Assembly: GCA_003562815.1 (NCBI GenBank)
Contig: PWTO01000173.1
Coordinates: forward strand, 1 to 39,258
DNA: 39,258 nt
Direction: 5' to 3'
From: Chromatiaceae bacterium
GTDB taxonomy: Bacteria; Pseudomonadota; Gammaproteobacteria; Chromatiales; Chromatiaceae
A model generated the notes under the pieces. It had not been told where the DNA came from. It made no database searches and saw only the letters and a program-made list of their open reading frames with translations. Shown in pieces: positions 1-12,865 of this stretch; position 1 is the first letter of the stretch; every line of letters begins with the position of its first letter. Both the position numbers and the translations under genes were made by a program.

Positions 1-105
1 GAGATTGCCCAAGCCGAGGCGCGCATCGACAGCCTCGTCTACGCGCTGTTCGAGCTGACCGACGAAGAAATCGCGCTTCTTGAAGCGGCGATTGATATCC
101 ACTAA
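1..105 (+). CDS. C-terminal fragment of a larger protein, resembling the tail of Eco57I/TaqI-type N6-adenine methylase (type IIG R-M or PglX-like)
   Basis: Open frame from base 1 to TAA at 103-105: EIAQAEARIDSLVYALFELTDEEIALLEAAIDIH; 'RIDxLVYxLxxLTxEEI' is typical of these methylase C-termini. Truncated by window edge. Confidence 0.5.
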   Translation, partial: EIAQAEARIDSLVYALFELTDEEIALLEAAIDIH

Positions 106-319
106 TCACGCCTGTACTCAGGGAGCAGCTATGACCAACCCCACAAACTCCTGATGCTGCACCGCAGGAGGCGGTGCTGAAGACCGGGCTTGGCGCCATC
201 CAGCTTTCCAGAGACCTGCCCATTCAGCGTCGAACAACTGCTCGAAGAAGACGAACTTGCGAACTGATCCTCGACCCAGTTTGGCTCGCACGGGACGACG
301 CCCCTCGCCCGATCCCACC

Positions 320-1117
320 TCACAACAGCCGCTCGATGAGCAGACGCGAATCGACCTCGCGCACGCCGGGGACATTGCCGGCAATGGTCTCGGCGACGCT
401 GCGCTCGGCCGATGAGGTCACCGAACCACTCAGCATCACCACCGCGTCGCGCACCCTGATCTCGATGGCGCGATCATTCACCGTCGTATCCGCTTGCAGC
501 AGCGCCCGCAAGCGGCTGCTGATCCAGTCGCTCTCGCGCTCCAACTGCTCGGCGCGCCCCTGCCGCTCGCGCTCACCGGCAATCAGGCCAGGATCGACAC
601 TGATGTAATTGAAGACCTGATTGACGCCCTCGGTGCTCTCCGCCATCGCGGCCATGCGATCCTTGGTCGCCGGGGAACCGACCTGACCCTGTAAGCGCAC
701 TACCCCGCGCTCGACCTCGGCGCGCACGTCCAACGGGATATTTCTGACCTGCCAACGTAGCCGCTGTTGCAGCCGAGCGGCGGTGGTTCGATCCTGAACC
801 TTGGCGATCAGGCCGCTCTTCTCCTCCGGCATCGGCGTTTCCAAGCGCAACGCCGACTCAACCTCGATGTCATCGCCGACGATTAGCCGCGCGAGCTGTG
901 TTGCGAGCGTGGCCTCGATCTCATTGGCAACCGCGCCTTCGAGACGTAAACCCGCGTTGCTTGGTTGCACGTCAATGACATAACCACCCAGCAAGGGGTT
1001 CATATCGATCAGCACCTGAGCCTTTGCCGCGCGCTCGGCGGACGTGGCGGTCTCGGCACTCACCGGCAGCGTCATGGCGCTGAGCACGAGCGCTGCTGCG
1101 AAAGGGCCTGTACGCAT
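320..1117 (-). CDS. BON-domain periplasmic/envelope protein with signal peptide
   Basis: ORF 320..1183; start placed at MRTGPFAAALVLSAMTLPVSAET (signal peptide). Repeated BON-like segments (VRLQGQVGSPATKDRMAAMAESTEGVNQVFNYI; VVMLSGSVTSSAERSVAETIAGNVPGVREVDSRL). Confidence 0.75.
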   Translation of the reverse strand: MRTGPFAAALVLSAMTLPVSAETATSAERAAKAQVLIDMNPLLGGYVIDVQPSNAGLRLEGAVANEIEATLATQLARLIVGDDIEVESALRLETPMPEEKSGLIAKVQDRTTAARLQQRLRWQVRNIPLDVRAEVERGVVRLQGQVGSPATKDRMAAMAESTEGVNQVFNYISVDPGLIAGERERQGRAEQLERESDWISSRLRALLQADTTVNDRAIEIRVRDAVVMLSGSVTSSAERSVAETIAGNVPGVREVDSRLLIERLL

Positions 1118-1162
1118 ACCAAATCTCCTGATCACCTGCCTGATCAACCTGATTGTTGAAAC

Positions 1163-1197
1163 ACAAAGAAAGCCGCCGACCACAGTGGCCGGCGGCT
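1163..1197 (-). terminator. Candidate rho-independent terminator for the DUF4168 gene (minus strand)
   Basis: Inverted repeat AGCCGCCG(1171-1178)...CGGCGGCT(1190-1197); on the minus strand the stem is followed by a T-rich run (TTTCTTTG). Confidence 0.6.
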
Positions 1198-1299
1198 CGC
1201 TTACGGCGCTTTCAGCAACCGCAGCTCAAGCCCAATAGGGCTTGCGTTGGGTGGATGCCAGGACGCCGACGCTGCGGCGCCCTCGGCCAACCCACGCGA

Positions 1300-1719
1300 T
1301 CAACGGGCCTGATCGACAGCCGTCTTAACCCGCTGGGCGAGTTCTTGATCACGCCGCATGCCAACGGCGATGTCATTGTACTGCTCCACTGAAATGCCGC
1401 TTTCCTCAACGGTTTGCGCCATCTTGTCCTGCGCTTCGCGCTGCAGGGTCTGAGCGGCCTCGGCGCTTGGCGCCTCGGACAGCTTCTCGGTCAGATCCGC
1501 GCTGATCTCCTGCACCGAGAGGAAGGCATCTGCGAAGTCCGAGACCGTCGCATCATCGACATCGAGCGGAGCGCTCGGTGGCGGCGGCGCCGCCTGGGTA
1601 CCAGCGGCCGGATTACCGCCGCCCTCCTGCTGATACTGAGCGAAGGCGGTGCCCGCAGTCGCGAGCAGGGCGGTCATCGTGAGTGCCGAGACAACGTACT
1701 TTAGGGTCTTCGTGTTCAT
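1300..1719 (-). CDS. DUF4168 domain-containing secreted protein
   Basis: Signal peptide MNTKTLKYVVSALTMTALLATAGTAFAQ; C-terminal DVDDATVSDFADAFLSVQEIS...ISVEQYNDIAVGMRRDQELAQRV typical of DUF4168. Confidence 0.75.
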   Translation of the reverse strand: MNTKTLKYVVSALTMTALLATAGTAFAQYQQEGGGNPAAGTQAAPPPPSAPLDVDDATVSDFADAFLSVQEISADLTEKLSEAPSAEAAQTLQREAQDKMAQTVEESGISVEQYNDIAVGMRRDQELAQRVKTAVDQAR

Positions 1720-1899
1720 CGTCAAACCTCCAAGAGTGAGACGGTTGTGAATGGCGACTCAACACTTTCACTTGCCGTGCCAACCCTGGTGAAAAAACGA
1801 TAAGCATTGATCAATCAAGCACCTATGACATCTTACCCGATCTAGCGCAGAGACTGGACAGCCCAGCCAGTGAGTCATTTAGACACATGTAGCGTTCCG

Positions 1900-3363
1900 C
1901 TACGTGTCATCTGGGCCCGATTCGTCGAGCTTGCGGTAGAGCGTCTTGCGACCGATACCGAGGATCTTGGCCGCACGCTGTTTGTTGCCTTCGGTCCAAT
2001 CCAGCACCGAGCGGATATAACGTGCCTCGACCTCGGCTAGCGTGTGCCAGTCCGCATCCGAGCGCGCCGCCGATGGCACAGGGGTGCCGGCATGAGCGCT
2101 GCCCTCCGTGCTGCCCGGAGTCAGGCTCCCCTGATCGCCCCGCTGAGCCCTGAACTCGGCGCGCACCCGCTCCGGCAGGTCATCAAGACTGATCACCGCG
2201 TCCGGCGCCAGGGTCACGGCGCGCTCGACCAGACTTGCCAGCTCGCGCACGTTGCCGGGATAGCCGTAGCCCAACAAGGCGCGCCAGGCCTCGGGCGCGA
2301 AGCGCCGCGCGGGACGCTCGCGCGCGACCGTCTGCGTCTTCAGGAAATGCTGCAACAAGGCGGCGATGTCCTCGCCCCGCTCACGCAGCGGCGGCACCTG
2401 GATGCGGAAGGTCTCCAAACGGTAGAACAGATCCTCGCGGAACTGCCCCTCGGCGATACGTTCGCCGATCTCGCGATGGGTCGCGGCGACGATGCGCACG
2501 TCGGTGCTGATCTCGCTATTGGCGCCCACGGGTCGGACCTGACCGTCTTGCAACAGCCGCAGCAGCTTGGTCTGCATCGCGGGCGGCATCTCGGCGATCT
2601 CATCGAGGAACAGGGTGCCGCCGTCGGCCTCGACGAACAGCCCCTGACGCGCGCCCCGCGCACCGCTGAAGGCACCGGCGGCATGACCGAGCAGCTCGGA
2701 TTCGAGTAAGGCCTCCGGGATGCCGGCGCAGTTGAGCGCGACGAAGGGCGCGGCGGCACGCGGGCTTTCGGCATGCAGCGCCCGCGCGACCAGCTCCTTG
2801 CCGGTGCCGGACTCCCCGGTGATCAAGACACTGCTGTCGGACTGGGCGACGCGGCGAATCAGGTCATAGAGCGCGCGCATCGCCGGACTCTGACCGCGCA
2901 TGCCATGGAACTCGCCGCCGGCCAGGACCTGCCGATACTGCGCCACCTCCGCCTGTAATTGGCGGTTCTCCAACACCCGCGCCACCGCCAGGCGCAGATG
3001 CTCGAGATCGACCGGTTTGGTCAGGAAGTCATCGGCACCGGCCTTGAGCGCCGCCACCGCCTGGCCGATGGTGCCAAAGCCGGTCAGCATGATGAAGCCC
3101 GGCCTCGGGGTCAGCGCGCGGGTCGCTTGCAAGACCGCGAGCCCATCCTCGCCCGGCAGCCGCAGATCGCTCAGCACCAAGGCCACGCTTTGGTGAGCGA
3201 AGACGGCACGCGCGGCGTCGGCATCACCGGCCCCAGCGAGCGCATAGCCAGCGTCCTCAAGCTCTTCGATCAAAAGCTGGCGATAGCCGCTATCGTCCTC
3301 GACCACCAGGATCACATCAGCCGCAGTCATATCAGCCTCGGTCAGGTCAGGGTCAGCCGACAT
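1900..3363 (-). CDS. Sigma-54-dependent NtrC-family response regulator (REC-AAA-HTH_Fis)
   Basis: REC domain VILVVEDDSGYRQLL...VLSDLRLPGEDG; AAA motifs GESGTGKE, GAFSGA, HTH ILGIGRKTLYRKL. Start ambiguous (3384, 3363 or 3330). Confidence 0.9.
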   Translation of the reverse strand: MSADPDLTEADMTAADVILVVEDDSGYRQLLIEELEDAGYALAGAGDADAARAVFAHQSVALVLSDLRLPGEDGLAVLQATRALTPRPGFIMLTGFGTIGQAVAALKAGADDFLTKPVDLEHLRLAVARVLENRQLQAEVAQYRQVLAGGEFHGMRGQSPAMRALYDLIRRVAQSDSSVLITGESGTGKELVARALHAESPRAAAPFVALNCAGIPEALLESELLGHAAGAFSGARGARQGLFVEADGGTLFLDEIAEMPPAMQTKLLRLLQDGQVRPVGANSEISTDVRIVAATHREIGERIAEGQFREDLFYRLETFRIQVPPLRERGEDIAALLQHFLKTQTVARERPARRFAPEAWRALLGYGYPGNVRELASLVERAVTLAPDAVISLDDLPERVRAEFRAQRGDQGSLTPGSTEGSAHAGTPVPSAARSDADWHTLAEVEARYIRSVLDWTEGNKQRAAKILGIGRKTLYRKLDESGPDDT

Positions 3364-4855
3364 GGCAGGAGGCGCCTCGTTCAACGTCGGCCGAGGCGCG
3401 CTCCGACAGCGGCAAACAGATCAAGAAACAGGCGCCCCGTTGTTGTTTGGGCTCGAGCGCGAGGCGGCCACCATGCTCGGCAATGGCCGTGCGCGCCACC
3501 GCCAGCCCAAGGCCGGTGCCCTGTCCAGCCGGCTTGGTGGTAAAGAACGGCTCGAACAAGCGTTCGACGGCCTCGGCGCCGACCCCGGGCCCATCATCAC
3601 GCACCCGCAACAACAGTCGATCATCGACGCGCTCGGCGCTGATCTCGACCCAGCTCGCCGCCGCCTGCACGGCATTGTCGAGCAGATTCCCCAAGGCTTG
3701 TTCCAGGCGCAGCGGGTCGGCCTGCAGCCTGAGTTCGGCCAAGGCCTCGGGCCGCTCGATCGCCACCCGCACATCCTGGCGCCGCGAGGCCTGCTGCGAA
3801 CGCGCGACGACGCCGTCGATCAGGGCCGCCAGCTCGACCGGGCGACGATTCAACGGCCCCTGGCGGGCGAAATCGAGCAATTCGCGCACGATGCGCTCGA
3901 CGCGCGCGAGTTCGGCCAGCAGTTGCGCGAGTTCGGCCTGCGCCGGCGCATCCGCCGGCAGGCGGCGCGCGGCGCGTTGAGCGCGCCCGGCGACGCTGCC
4001 GAGCGGGGTGCCAAGTTCATGCGCCAAGCCGGCCGCCAGCCGCCCGATCGCCGCCAGCTTCTCCGATTGACGCAGCTCGCGCTCGAGCCGCGCCTCGCGC
4101 GCGCGTTGATCGCGCAGGCGTTGCTCGGAGGCTTCCCAGCGCCCGATCATGGCGTTGATGCTGGTGCCGAGACGGCGTAATTCATCCGGTCCATGCTGGG
4201 GCACGCGCAGTCCCGCCTCGCCGGTCCCGATCGGCTCCATGGCCCCGGTGAGGGCGCGCACATGGCGGCCGACGGCGCGATGATGGCCGATCAGCACCAC
4301 CAGCACGAAGACCACCGCCAGCAACCCCAGCGCGCTGCCGCCGAGCCAGCGCAGGCGCGCCAGGTAGTCGTGGAAGCGCGACAGATCGCGCGTCACCTGC
4401 AGCAGCCCGACCACCTGCCCGGCCGGATCGGACAGCGGCAGAAAGAACGAGAACACCTCGCGGCCGCGGCGCTCCTCGACACTGCCCTGGGTGCCCTCGG
4501 CGGTCACCGCGCGTGCATCGCGGCGGCGCTCCAACAACGGGCTGCGCGGGCCGCTGGTGGCGACTCGCTCGCCGGCGCTGTCGTAGACATAGGCGCCGAA
4601 CACCTGATCGATCTGGAACACCGAGTCCAAGGCCTCGTGGACTGCATCGGTCTCGCCGCGCACCATGGCCGCCGCAATCGGCAGCCGGATCGAGCGCGCC
4701 ACCAGTTCGATGTCATCCTGCAGGCGCCGCATCATCTGCTCCTCGAGTTCGCGCAGCCCGAGCATGCCCACGGCCACCAGGATGCCGAGCAGCGGCAGCA
4801 GCACGAAGAGCAGCACGGCGTTACGCAGAGAGTTGAAACGTTGCATGCTGGGCAT
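3353..4855 (-). CDS. Sensor histidine kinase (periplasmic sensor, HAMP, HisKA, HATPase_c)
   Basis: H-box LAHELGTPLGSVAGRA, N-box QALGNLLDNAVQAA, G-boxes DDGPGVG and GQGTGLGLAVART; overlaps the downstream response regulator gene. Confidence 0.9.
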   Translation of the reverse strand: MPSMQRFNSLRNAVLLFVLLPLLGILVAVGMLGLRELEEQMMRRLQDDIELVARSIRLPIAAAMVRGETDAVHEALDSVFQIDQVFGAYVYDSAGERVATSGPRSPLLERRRDARAVTAEGTQGSVEERRGREVFSFFLPLSDPAGQVVGLLQVTRDLSRFHDYLARLRWLGGSALGLLAVVFVLVVLIGHHRAVGRHVRALTGAMEPIGTGEAGLRVPQHGPDELRRLGTSINAMIGRWEASEQRLRDQRAREARLERELRQSEKLAAIGRLAAGLAHELGTPLGSVAGRAQRAARRLPADAPAQAELAQLLAELARVERIVRELLDFARQGPLNRRPVELAALIDGVVARSQQASRRQDVRVAIERPEALAELRLQADPLRLEQALGNLLDNAVQAAASWVEISAERVDDRLLLRVRDDGPGVGAEAVERLFEPFFTTKPAGQGTGLGLAVARTAIAEHGGRLALEPKQQRGACFLICLPLSERASADVERGASCHVG

Positions 4856-4999
4856 TGTGCCTCGGACCCATCCAGCCGTCGCGCCTCAATGTCGCGTCTA
4901 AACAGCGGTTCACATCAATGGCCGATCCGAGCTGGGCAGGCTAAAATCACGCCTCTAAAACATCCCGCCTGCCTGACGTATCAAGGTCCGAGACGCCCC

Positions 5000-7141
5000 A
5001 TGCGCCCCACCCTGTTCCATAAGCTGTTTCCGTTCCTGCACTGGTTCCCGCTCACCGGCGACCGGCTGCGCGGGGATCTCATCGCCGGTATCACCGTGGC
5101 CCTGGTGCTGGTGCCGCAGAGCATGGCCTATGCCCAGCTCGCCGGCCTGCCGGTGGTCTATGGCCTCTATGCCTCCTTCATCCCGGTGATCATCGGCTCG
5201 CTCTGGGGCTCGATGCCGCAGCTGCATACCGGTCCGGTGGCGATGCTCTCGCTGATGTCTGCGGCGGCGGTGCTGCCGCTAGCGGCCCTCGGCAGCGAGG
5301 ATTTCATCGCCCTCTCGGTGATGCTCGCGCTGATGGTCGGTGTGCTGCGGCTGGTGCTCGGGCTGCTGCGCATGGGCATCCTGGTCAACTTCCTCTCCAG
5401 CCCGGTCATCGTCGGTTTCACCAATGCCGCCGCCCTGATCATCGGCCTCTCGCAGCTGAGCAAAATCCTCAACGTGCCCTTCCCGCGCACCGATAATTTC
5501 ATGCTCGATCTGTGGACCGTGATCGCGCAATTGCCGCATGCCCACCTGCCGACCCTGCTGTTTGCGCTCGCGACCTTCGTCATCATTCTCGGCGCGCGGC
5601 GTGTGATACCCAAGGTTCCCGGGGTCTTGCTCGCCGTGCTCATGACCACCTTGGCGAGTTGGACGATCGGCTTCGAGCACAATCAAACGGTCGAGATGAA
5701 CGCCATTGAGGACCAGAACGCGCGCGCGTTGGCGCAGAAATACGCAGAAACGACCCTCGCCATCGAGTCCCTGAGCGTCACCACCATGCATCTCAATCAC
5801 GAATTGCGCGAGTTGATCAGCGCCAAGGATCAGGATCGCTATACCGAACTGGCGCTGTTGGAGGCCAACTTGCGCGTGCTCACCCGCGAGACCAACAAAC
5901 GCAAGCTGGACAACAACGAGCGTCAGGTGGCTCTGCACAATCTGCGTTTCGAGGCGGTGCCGGGCCAGGATGGCGATAGGCGCTTCTATCGCCAGGGATC
6001 GGTGCCGGCTGGCGCCGAGACCGACGGTCGAATCTGGCGTATCAGCAAGGTCGATGGCGATCAGGTCAAGATGATGGGCGGCGGTGCCGTGGTCGGCGCC
6101 ATTCCCGCCGGTCTGCCAAACTTCCAGATGCCCGAACTGCGCTTGGATTTCTTCTGGACCTTGCTCCCTTCGGCGCTGGTGATGGCGCTGATCGGCTTCA
6201 TGGAAGTGACCTCGATTTCCAAGGCCATCGCCGCCCAGACCCGCCAACGGGCCGATACCAGCAAGGAGTTGGTCGGTCAGGGTCTGGCCAACATCGTCGG
6301 CAGTTTCTTCAGCTCATTCACGGTCAGCGGGTCATTCTCGCGCTCGGCGGTCGCGGCTAAGAATGGCGCCAAGACCGGCTTGTTCGCCATTATCAGCGCC
6401 ATCGCCGTGATGCTGGTGCTGCTGTTCCTGACCCCGTTACTCTATTACCTACCCGAGGCGGTACTGGCGGTGATCGTGATGATGGCCGTCTTCGGGCTAA
6501 TCAACATCCGCTCCTTGGTGCGCGCCTGGAAGATCGAGCGCCAAGAAGCCTTGGTTGGTCTGATCACCTTCCTCGCCACGCTGGCGATGGCGCCGCAGCT
6601 CGCCAACGGCATCCTGCTCGGCGGGGTTCTGGCCATTGTCCTGTTCCTGGTGCGCACGATGAAGCCGCGCACCGATATCCTTGGGCGCCTTCCCGATGGC
6701 AGCCTGGGCGGGATCAGCACCAATGAGATCGATCCGCTCGGCAAGCGCTTCATCGCGGTGCGCTTCGACGGTTCGCTCAACTTCGTCAATGCCTCGCGCT
6801 TCGAAGACCTGTTGCTCGAAGCGCGCTCGATGAATCCGCAAGCGCGCGCCATCCTGATCGATGGCAGCGGTATCAACGACGTCGATGTCACCGGTGACGA
6901 ACGCCTGCGCGAGGTGATCGAGACCTTCCGTGACAACGGCGTCGAACTTTATTTCTGCAGCCTTAAGGCCCAGATCTACGAAACCCTGCGCCGCGGCAAG
7001 CTCTTCAACCTGCTCGAGGAGACGCACTTCATCCGCACCAAGCAGCGGGCGCTTAAATTCATGGAAGAGACCTTCGACAATGACGCCTTCTCGCAGCCGC
7101 CAGCACCGGCGGTTGGTCCCAGGACTCCAGTACTCGGGTAA
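5000..7141 (+). CDS. SulP-family inorganic anion transporter with C-terminal STAS domain and a central hydrophilic insertion
   Basis: MRPTLFHKLFPFLHWFPLTGDRLRGDLIAGITVALVLVPQSMAYAQLAGLPVVYGLYASF... classic SulP N-terminus; STAS at C-terminus. The ORF-track start at 4193 is antisense to the kinase; real start at 5000. Confidence 0.93.
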   Translation: MRPTLFHKLFPFLHWFPLTGDRLRGDLIAGITVALVLVPQSMAYAQLAGLPVVYGLYASFIPVIIGSLWGSMPQLHTGPVAMLSLMSAAAVLPLAALGSEDFIALSVMLALMVGVLRLVLGLLRMGILVNFLSSPVIVGFTNAAALIIGLSQLSKILNVPFPRTDNFMLDLWTVIAQLPHAHLPTLLFALATFVIILGARRVIPKVPGVLLAVLMTTLASWTIGFEHNQTVEMNAIEDQNARALAQKYAETTLAIESLSVTTMHLNHELRELISAKDQDRYTELALLEANLRVLTRETNKRKLDNNERQVALHNLRFEAVPGQDGDRRFYRQGSVPAGAETDGRIWRISKVDGDQVKMMGGGAVVGAIPAGLPNFQMPELRLDFFWTLLPSALVMALIGFMEVTSISKAIAAQTRQRADTSKELVGQGLANIVGSFFSSFTVSGSFSRSAVAAKNGAKTGLFAIISAIAVMLVLLFLTPLLYYLPEAVLAVIVMMAVFGLINIRSLVRAWKIERQEALVGLITFLATLAMAPQLANGILLGGVLAIVLFLVRTMKPRTDILGRLPDGSLGGISTNEIDPLGKRFIAVRFDGSLNFVNASRFEDLLLEARSMNPQARAILIDGSGINDVDVTGDERLREVIETFRDNGVELYFCSLKAQIYETLRRGKLFNLLEETHFIRTKQRALKFMEETFDNDAFSQPPAPAVGPRTPVLG

Positions 7142-7151
7142 TCGGGTTGCG

Positions 7152-7526
7152 ATGAAATTCTCTGAGTTCGAGACCGACGCCGGCCCTCTGATCGAGGCCT
7201 ATGAACCAGGTCAGGTGCGCATCCAAGGCCAGCACTACCAGGGCAGCCTGGCGGTCACCGCCGGGCGAGTGCTGAGCGACTGGGGGCCAACAGCGTTCGA
7301 GACGCTCGCGCCCGCGCACTTCGAGGCCCTCGCCGCGCTCGCACCGCAGGTGGTGGTGCTCGGCACCGGCGCTCGGCAGCGGTTTCCCGATCCGGCGCTC
7401 TATGCCGCGCTGCTCGCGCAAGGCATCGGCATCGAGATCATGGACACCGGCGCGGCCTGCCGGACCTACAACATCCTCGCTGGCGAGGGCCGGCGGGTGG
7501 TCGCGGCCCTGATCAACGACGCCTGA
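7152..7526 (+). CDS. Mth938-like domain-containing protein (DUF498 family)
   Basis: MKFSEFETDAGPLIEAYEPGQVRIQGQHYQGSLAVTAGRVLSDW...VVVLGTGARQRFPDPALYAALLAQGIGIEIMDTGAACRTYNILAGEGRRVVAALI matches the Mth938/DUF498 pattern. Confidence 0.85.
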   Translation: MKFSEFETDAGPLIEAYEPGQVRIQGQHYQGSLAVTAGRVLSDWGPTAFETLAPAHFEALAALAPQVVVLGTGARQRFPDPALYAALLAQGIGIEIMDTGAACRTYNILAGEGRRVVAALINDA

Positions 7527-8215
7527 TGGACCGCAAGATCCTACTCTCGGTGCTGACCGGCGCCCTGCTCGCCTTCATCGGCCTCTGGATGCTGCTCTCG
7601 GCCTTTCCCGACCAGCGCGCGGGCATGCGACTCTACCCCTGGGATGTCACGCGGACGCCAAGCGGGCAGGTGCAGGCGTTTGGGCTCACCCTCGGCGAGA
7701 GTACGCTCGCCGATCTGCGCGCGCTGCTCGGGGAGGACGGCAAGCTGAATCTGTTCGCCGAAACCGCGCCCGATGCGCCCGATACCGATTTCGCCGTCGA
7801 GGCCTACTTCGACAATATCCTGCTCAGCAATCTGAAGGCCGATTGGGTGGCCTCGCTCGCCGTCGCTCAGGAGCGACTCGCCGGCATGTACGACCGCGGC
7901 CTGCGCGCGAGCAAGCTTGCCAGCGGCAGCCGCAAGGTCACGCTCGCCCCCGACGACGCCCAAACGCTGGCCGAAGCGCCGATCCGCTCGCTCACCTATC
8001 TACCTTGGAAGCGCCTGCGCCCGGAGGATATCGTCGGGCGTTTCGGTGAGCCACAGCAGCGGATCACCGAGGAACGCGGCGTGGTCCATTGGCTCTATCC
8101 GGAGCAGGGACTCGATATCGCCCGCGATCCCGACGGTGGCGTCGTCATCCAGTACCTGAACCCGGCAGACTTCGAGCGCGCCTTGGCGCCCCTCGACACG
8201 GAAACGCACAGCTGA
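7526..8215 (+). CDS. Conserved hypothetical membrane-anchored protein
   Basis: 229-aa ORF, start overlaps the stop of the upstream gene (TGATG); single N-terminal TM helix LLSVLTGALLAFIGLWMLLSAF. Confidence 0.7.
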   Translation: MDRKILLSVLTGALLAFIGLWMLLSAFPDQRAGMRLYPWDVTRTPSGQVQAFGLTLGESTLADLRALLGEDGKLNLFAETAPDAPDTDFAVEAYFDNILLSNLKADWVASLAVAQERLAGMYDRGLRASKLASGSRKVTLAPDDAQTLAEAPIRSLTYLPWKRLRPEDIVGRFGEPQQRITEERGVVHWLYPEQGLDIARDPDGGVVIQYLNPADFERALAPLDTETHS

Positions 8216-8314
8216 GCGTCACAGCACCGGTCACCGCTCAGGCCATCCGCTCAAGCCGCCTCGCGAAGACTGGCGTGGATCACGATCTCGTCGTAGGGCA
8301 TCGACAAGACACCG

Positions 8315-8818
8315 TCATAGCGCACGCGCCATCAGCACCGCGTCTTCGCGGCTGGCTCGGCTTGAGTCGGTGCCCGGACCAGCGTTCGCATCGGCACTCG
8401 GGTAATACCCCTTGCGCAGGCCGATCTCATCGAACCCCTCGGCCTGATAGAGCCGGATCGCACCCCGGTTCGACGCCCGCACCTCCAGGAAGGCGGTATC
8501 CGCCTCGCGTTGGCGCGCGAGCGCGAGCGCTCGGCGCAGCAGACGACGCCCCAAGCCACGCCCTTGGTGGCTCGGCGCCACGCACAGGTTCAGGATGTGG
8601 CACTCGCCTGCGGCCACCGACATCACCGTGTGCCCGATCAAGCGTCCGGCCCGATCAGCCACCAAACAATAATAGTGTGCACGCAGGCAATCACGGAAGA
8701 TGCCCTCGGTCCAAGGCACCGCGTAGGCCGCGCATTCGACCCGCATGACCTCGGTGAGATCGGCCTCGGTCATGCGTCGCAAGGCGATCGCGCGTTCCGG
8801 TATGGGGGGGGCAATCAT
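8315..8818 (-). CDS. rimI: Ribosomal-protein-S18-alanine N-acetyltransferase (GNAT)
   Basis: LRRMTEADLTEVMRVECAAYAVPWTEGIFRDCLRAHYYCLVAD...HILNLCVAPSHQGRGLGRRLL...ADTAFLEVRASNRGAIRLYQAEGFDEIGLRKGYY: RimI signature. Confidence 0.9.
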   Translation of the reverse strand: MIAPPIPERAIALRRMTEADLTEVMRVECAAYAVPWTEGIFRDCLRAHYYCLVADRAGRLIGHTVMSVAAGECHILNLCVAPSHQGRGLGRRLLRRALALARQREADTAFLEVRASNRGAIRLYQAEGFDEIGLRKGYYPSADANAGPGTDSSRASREDAVLMARAL

Positions 8819-9045
8819 CGCCCGATTATAGCCAGTCCCGAGCGCGCCATCGCACCATCGCAACAGCGCGCGGGCGGCATCGGCCAGCGTGCGATCGCCG
8901 CGCGGCGGCCATCGCCAAGGTGTTCATCAATAATAAGATTTAACCTAAACCGAAAGGGTCAGAGCGCGTTTTTGAGTACTGGGTTAACAACCGATTCATT
9001 TTGCTGACGCGGATCATGCTCTGATTGAATTCCGGGGAGTTCTTG

Positions 9046-9140
9046 AACCGAGATTGATCGGTTGAGGTCAGAACCTCGTTATAGTTCTGCCGAGTTCTCC
9101 GTCTCCGGTCGAGTCGGCGTACAGGTCTCCCGAGAGACCT
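9046..9140 (+). promoter_or_regulatory. Inverted-repeat-rich 5' leader upstream of nifJ
   Basis: Hairpins AACCG/CGGTT (9046-9063), GAGGT/ACCTC (9064-9077) overlapping CAGAAC/GTTCTG (9069-9089), and AGGTCTC/GAGACCT (9123-9140). Confidence 0.35.
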
Positions 9141-9188
9141 CGTCCATGTCGGCCGGAGCATCCATCACCCATCCAACGTGGTAACACG

Positions 9189-12779
<3,591 letters not shown>

Positions 12780-12865
12780 GACCCTGAATCGCCATCCGCG
12801 AGCGCGGGGCCAAGTCCCCGCGCTCGCGAGCTCGCCCGACTACGACCTTCGTCCCGGAGATCCCC

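Noticed and set aside
1228-1243. AAGCCCAATAGGGCTT hairpin
   Set aside because: Short isolated inverted repeat between two minus-strand genes; no further support beyond the nearby terminator.
4193-4999. N-terminal extension of the SulP ORF
   Set aside because: This portion is antisense to the histidine kinase; the SulP start at 5000 fits the family N-terminus.
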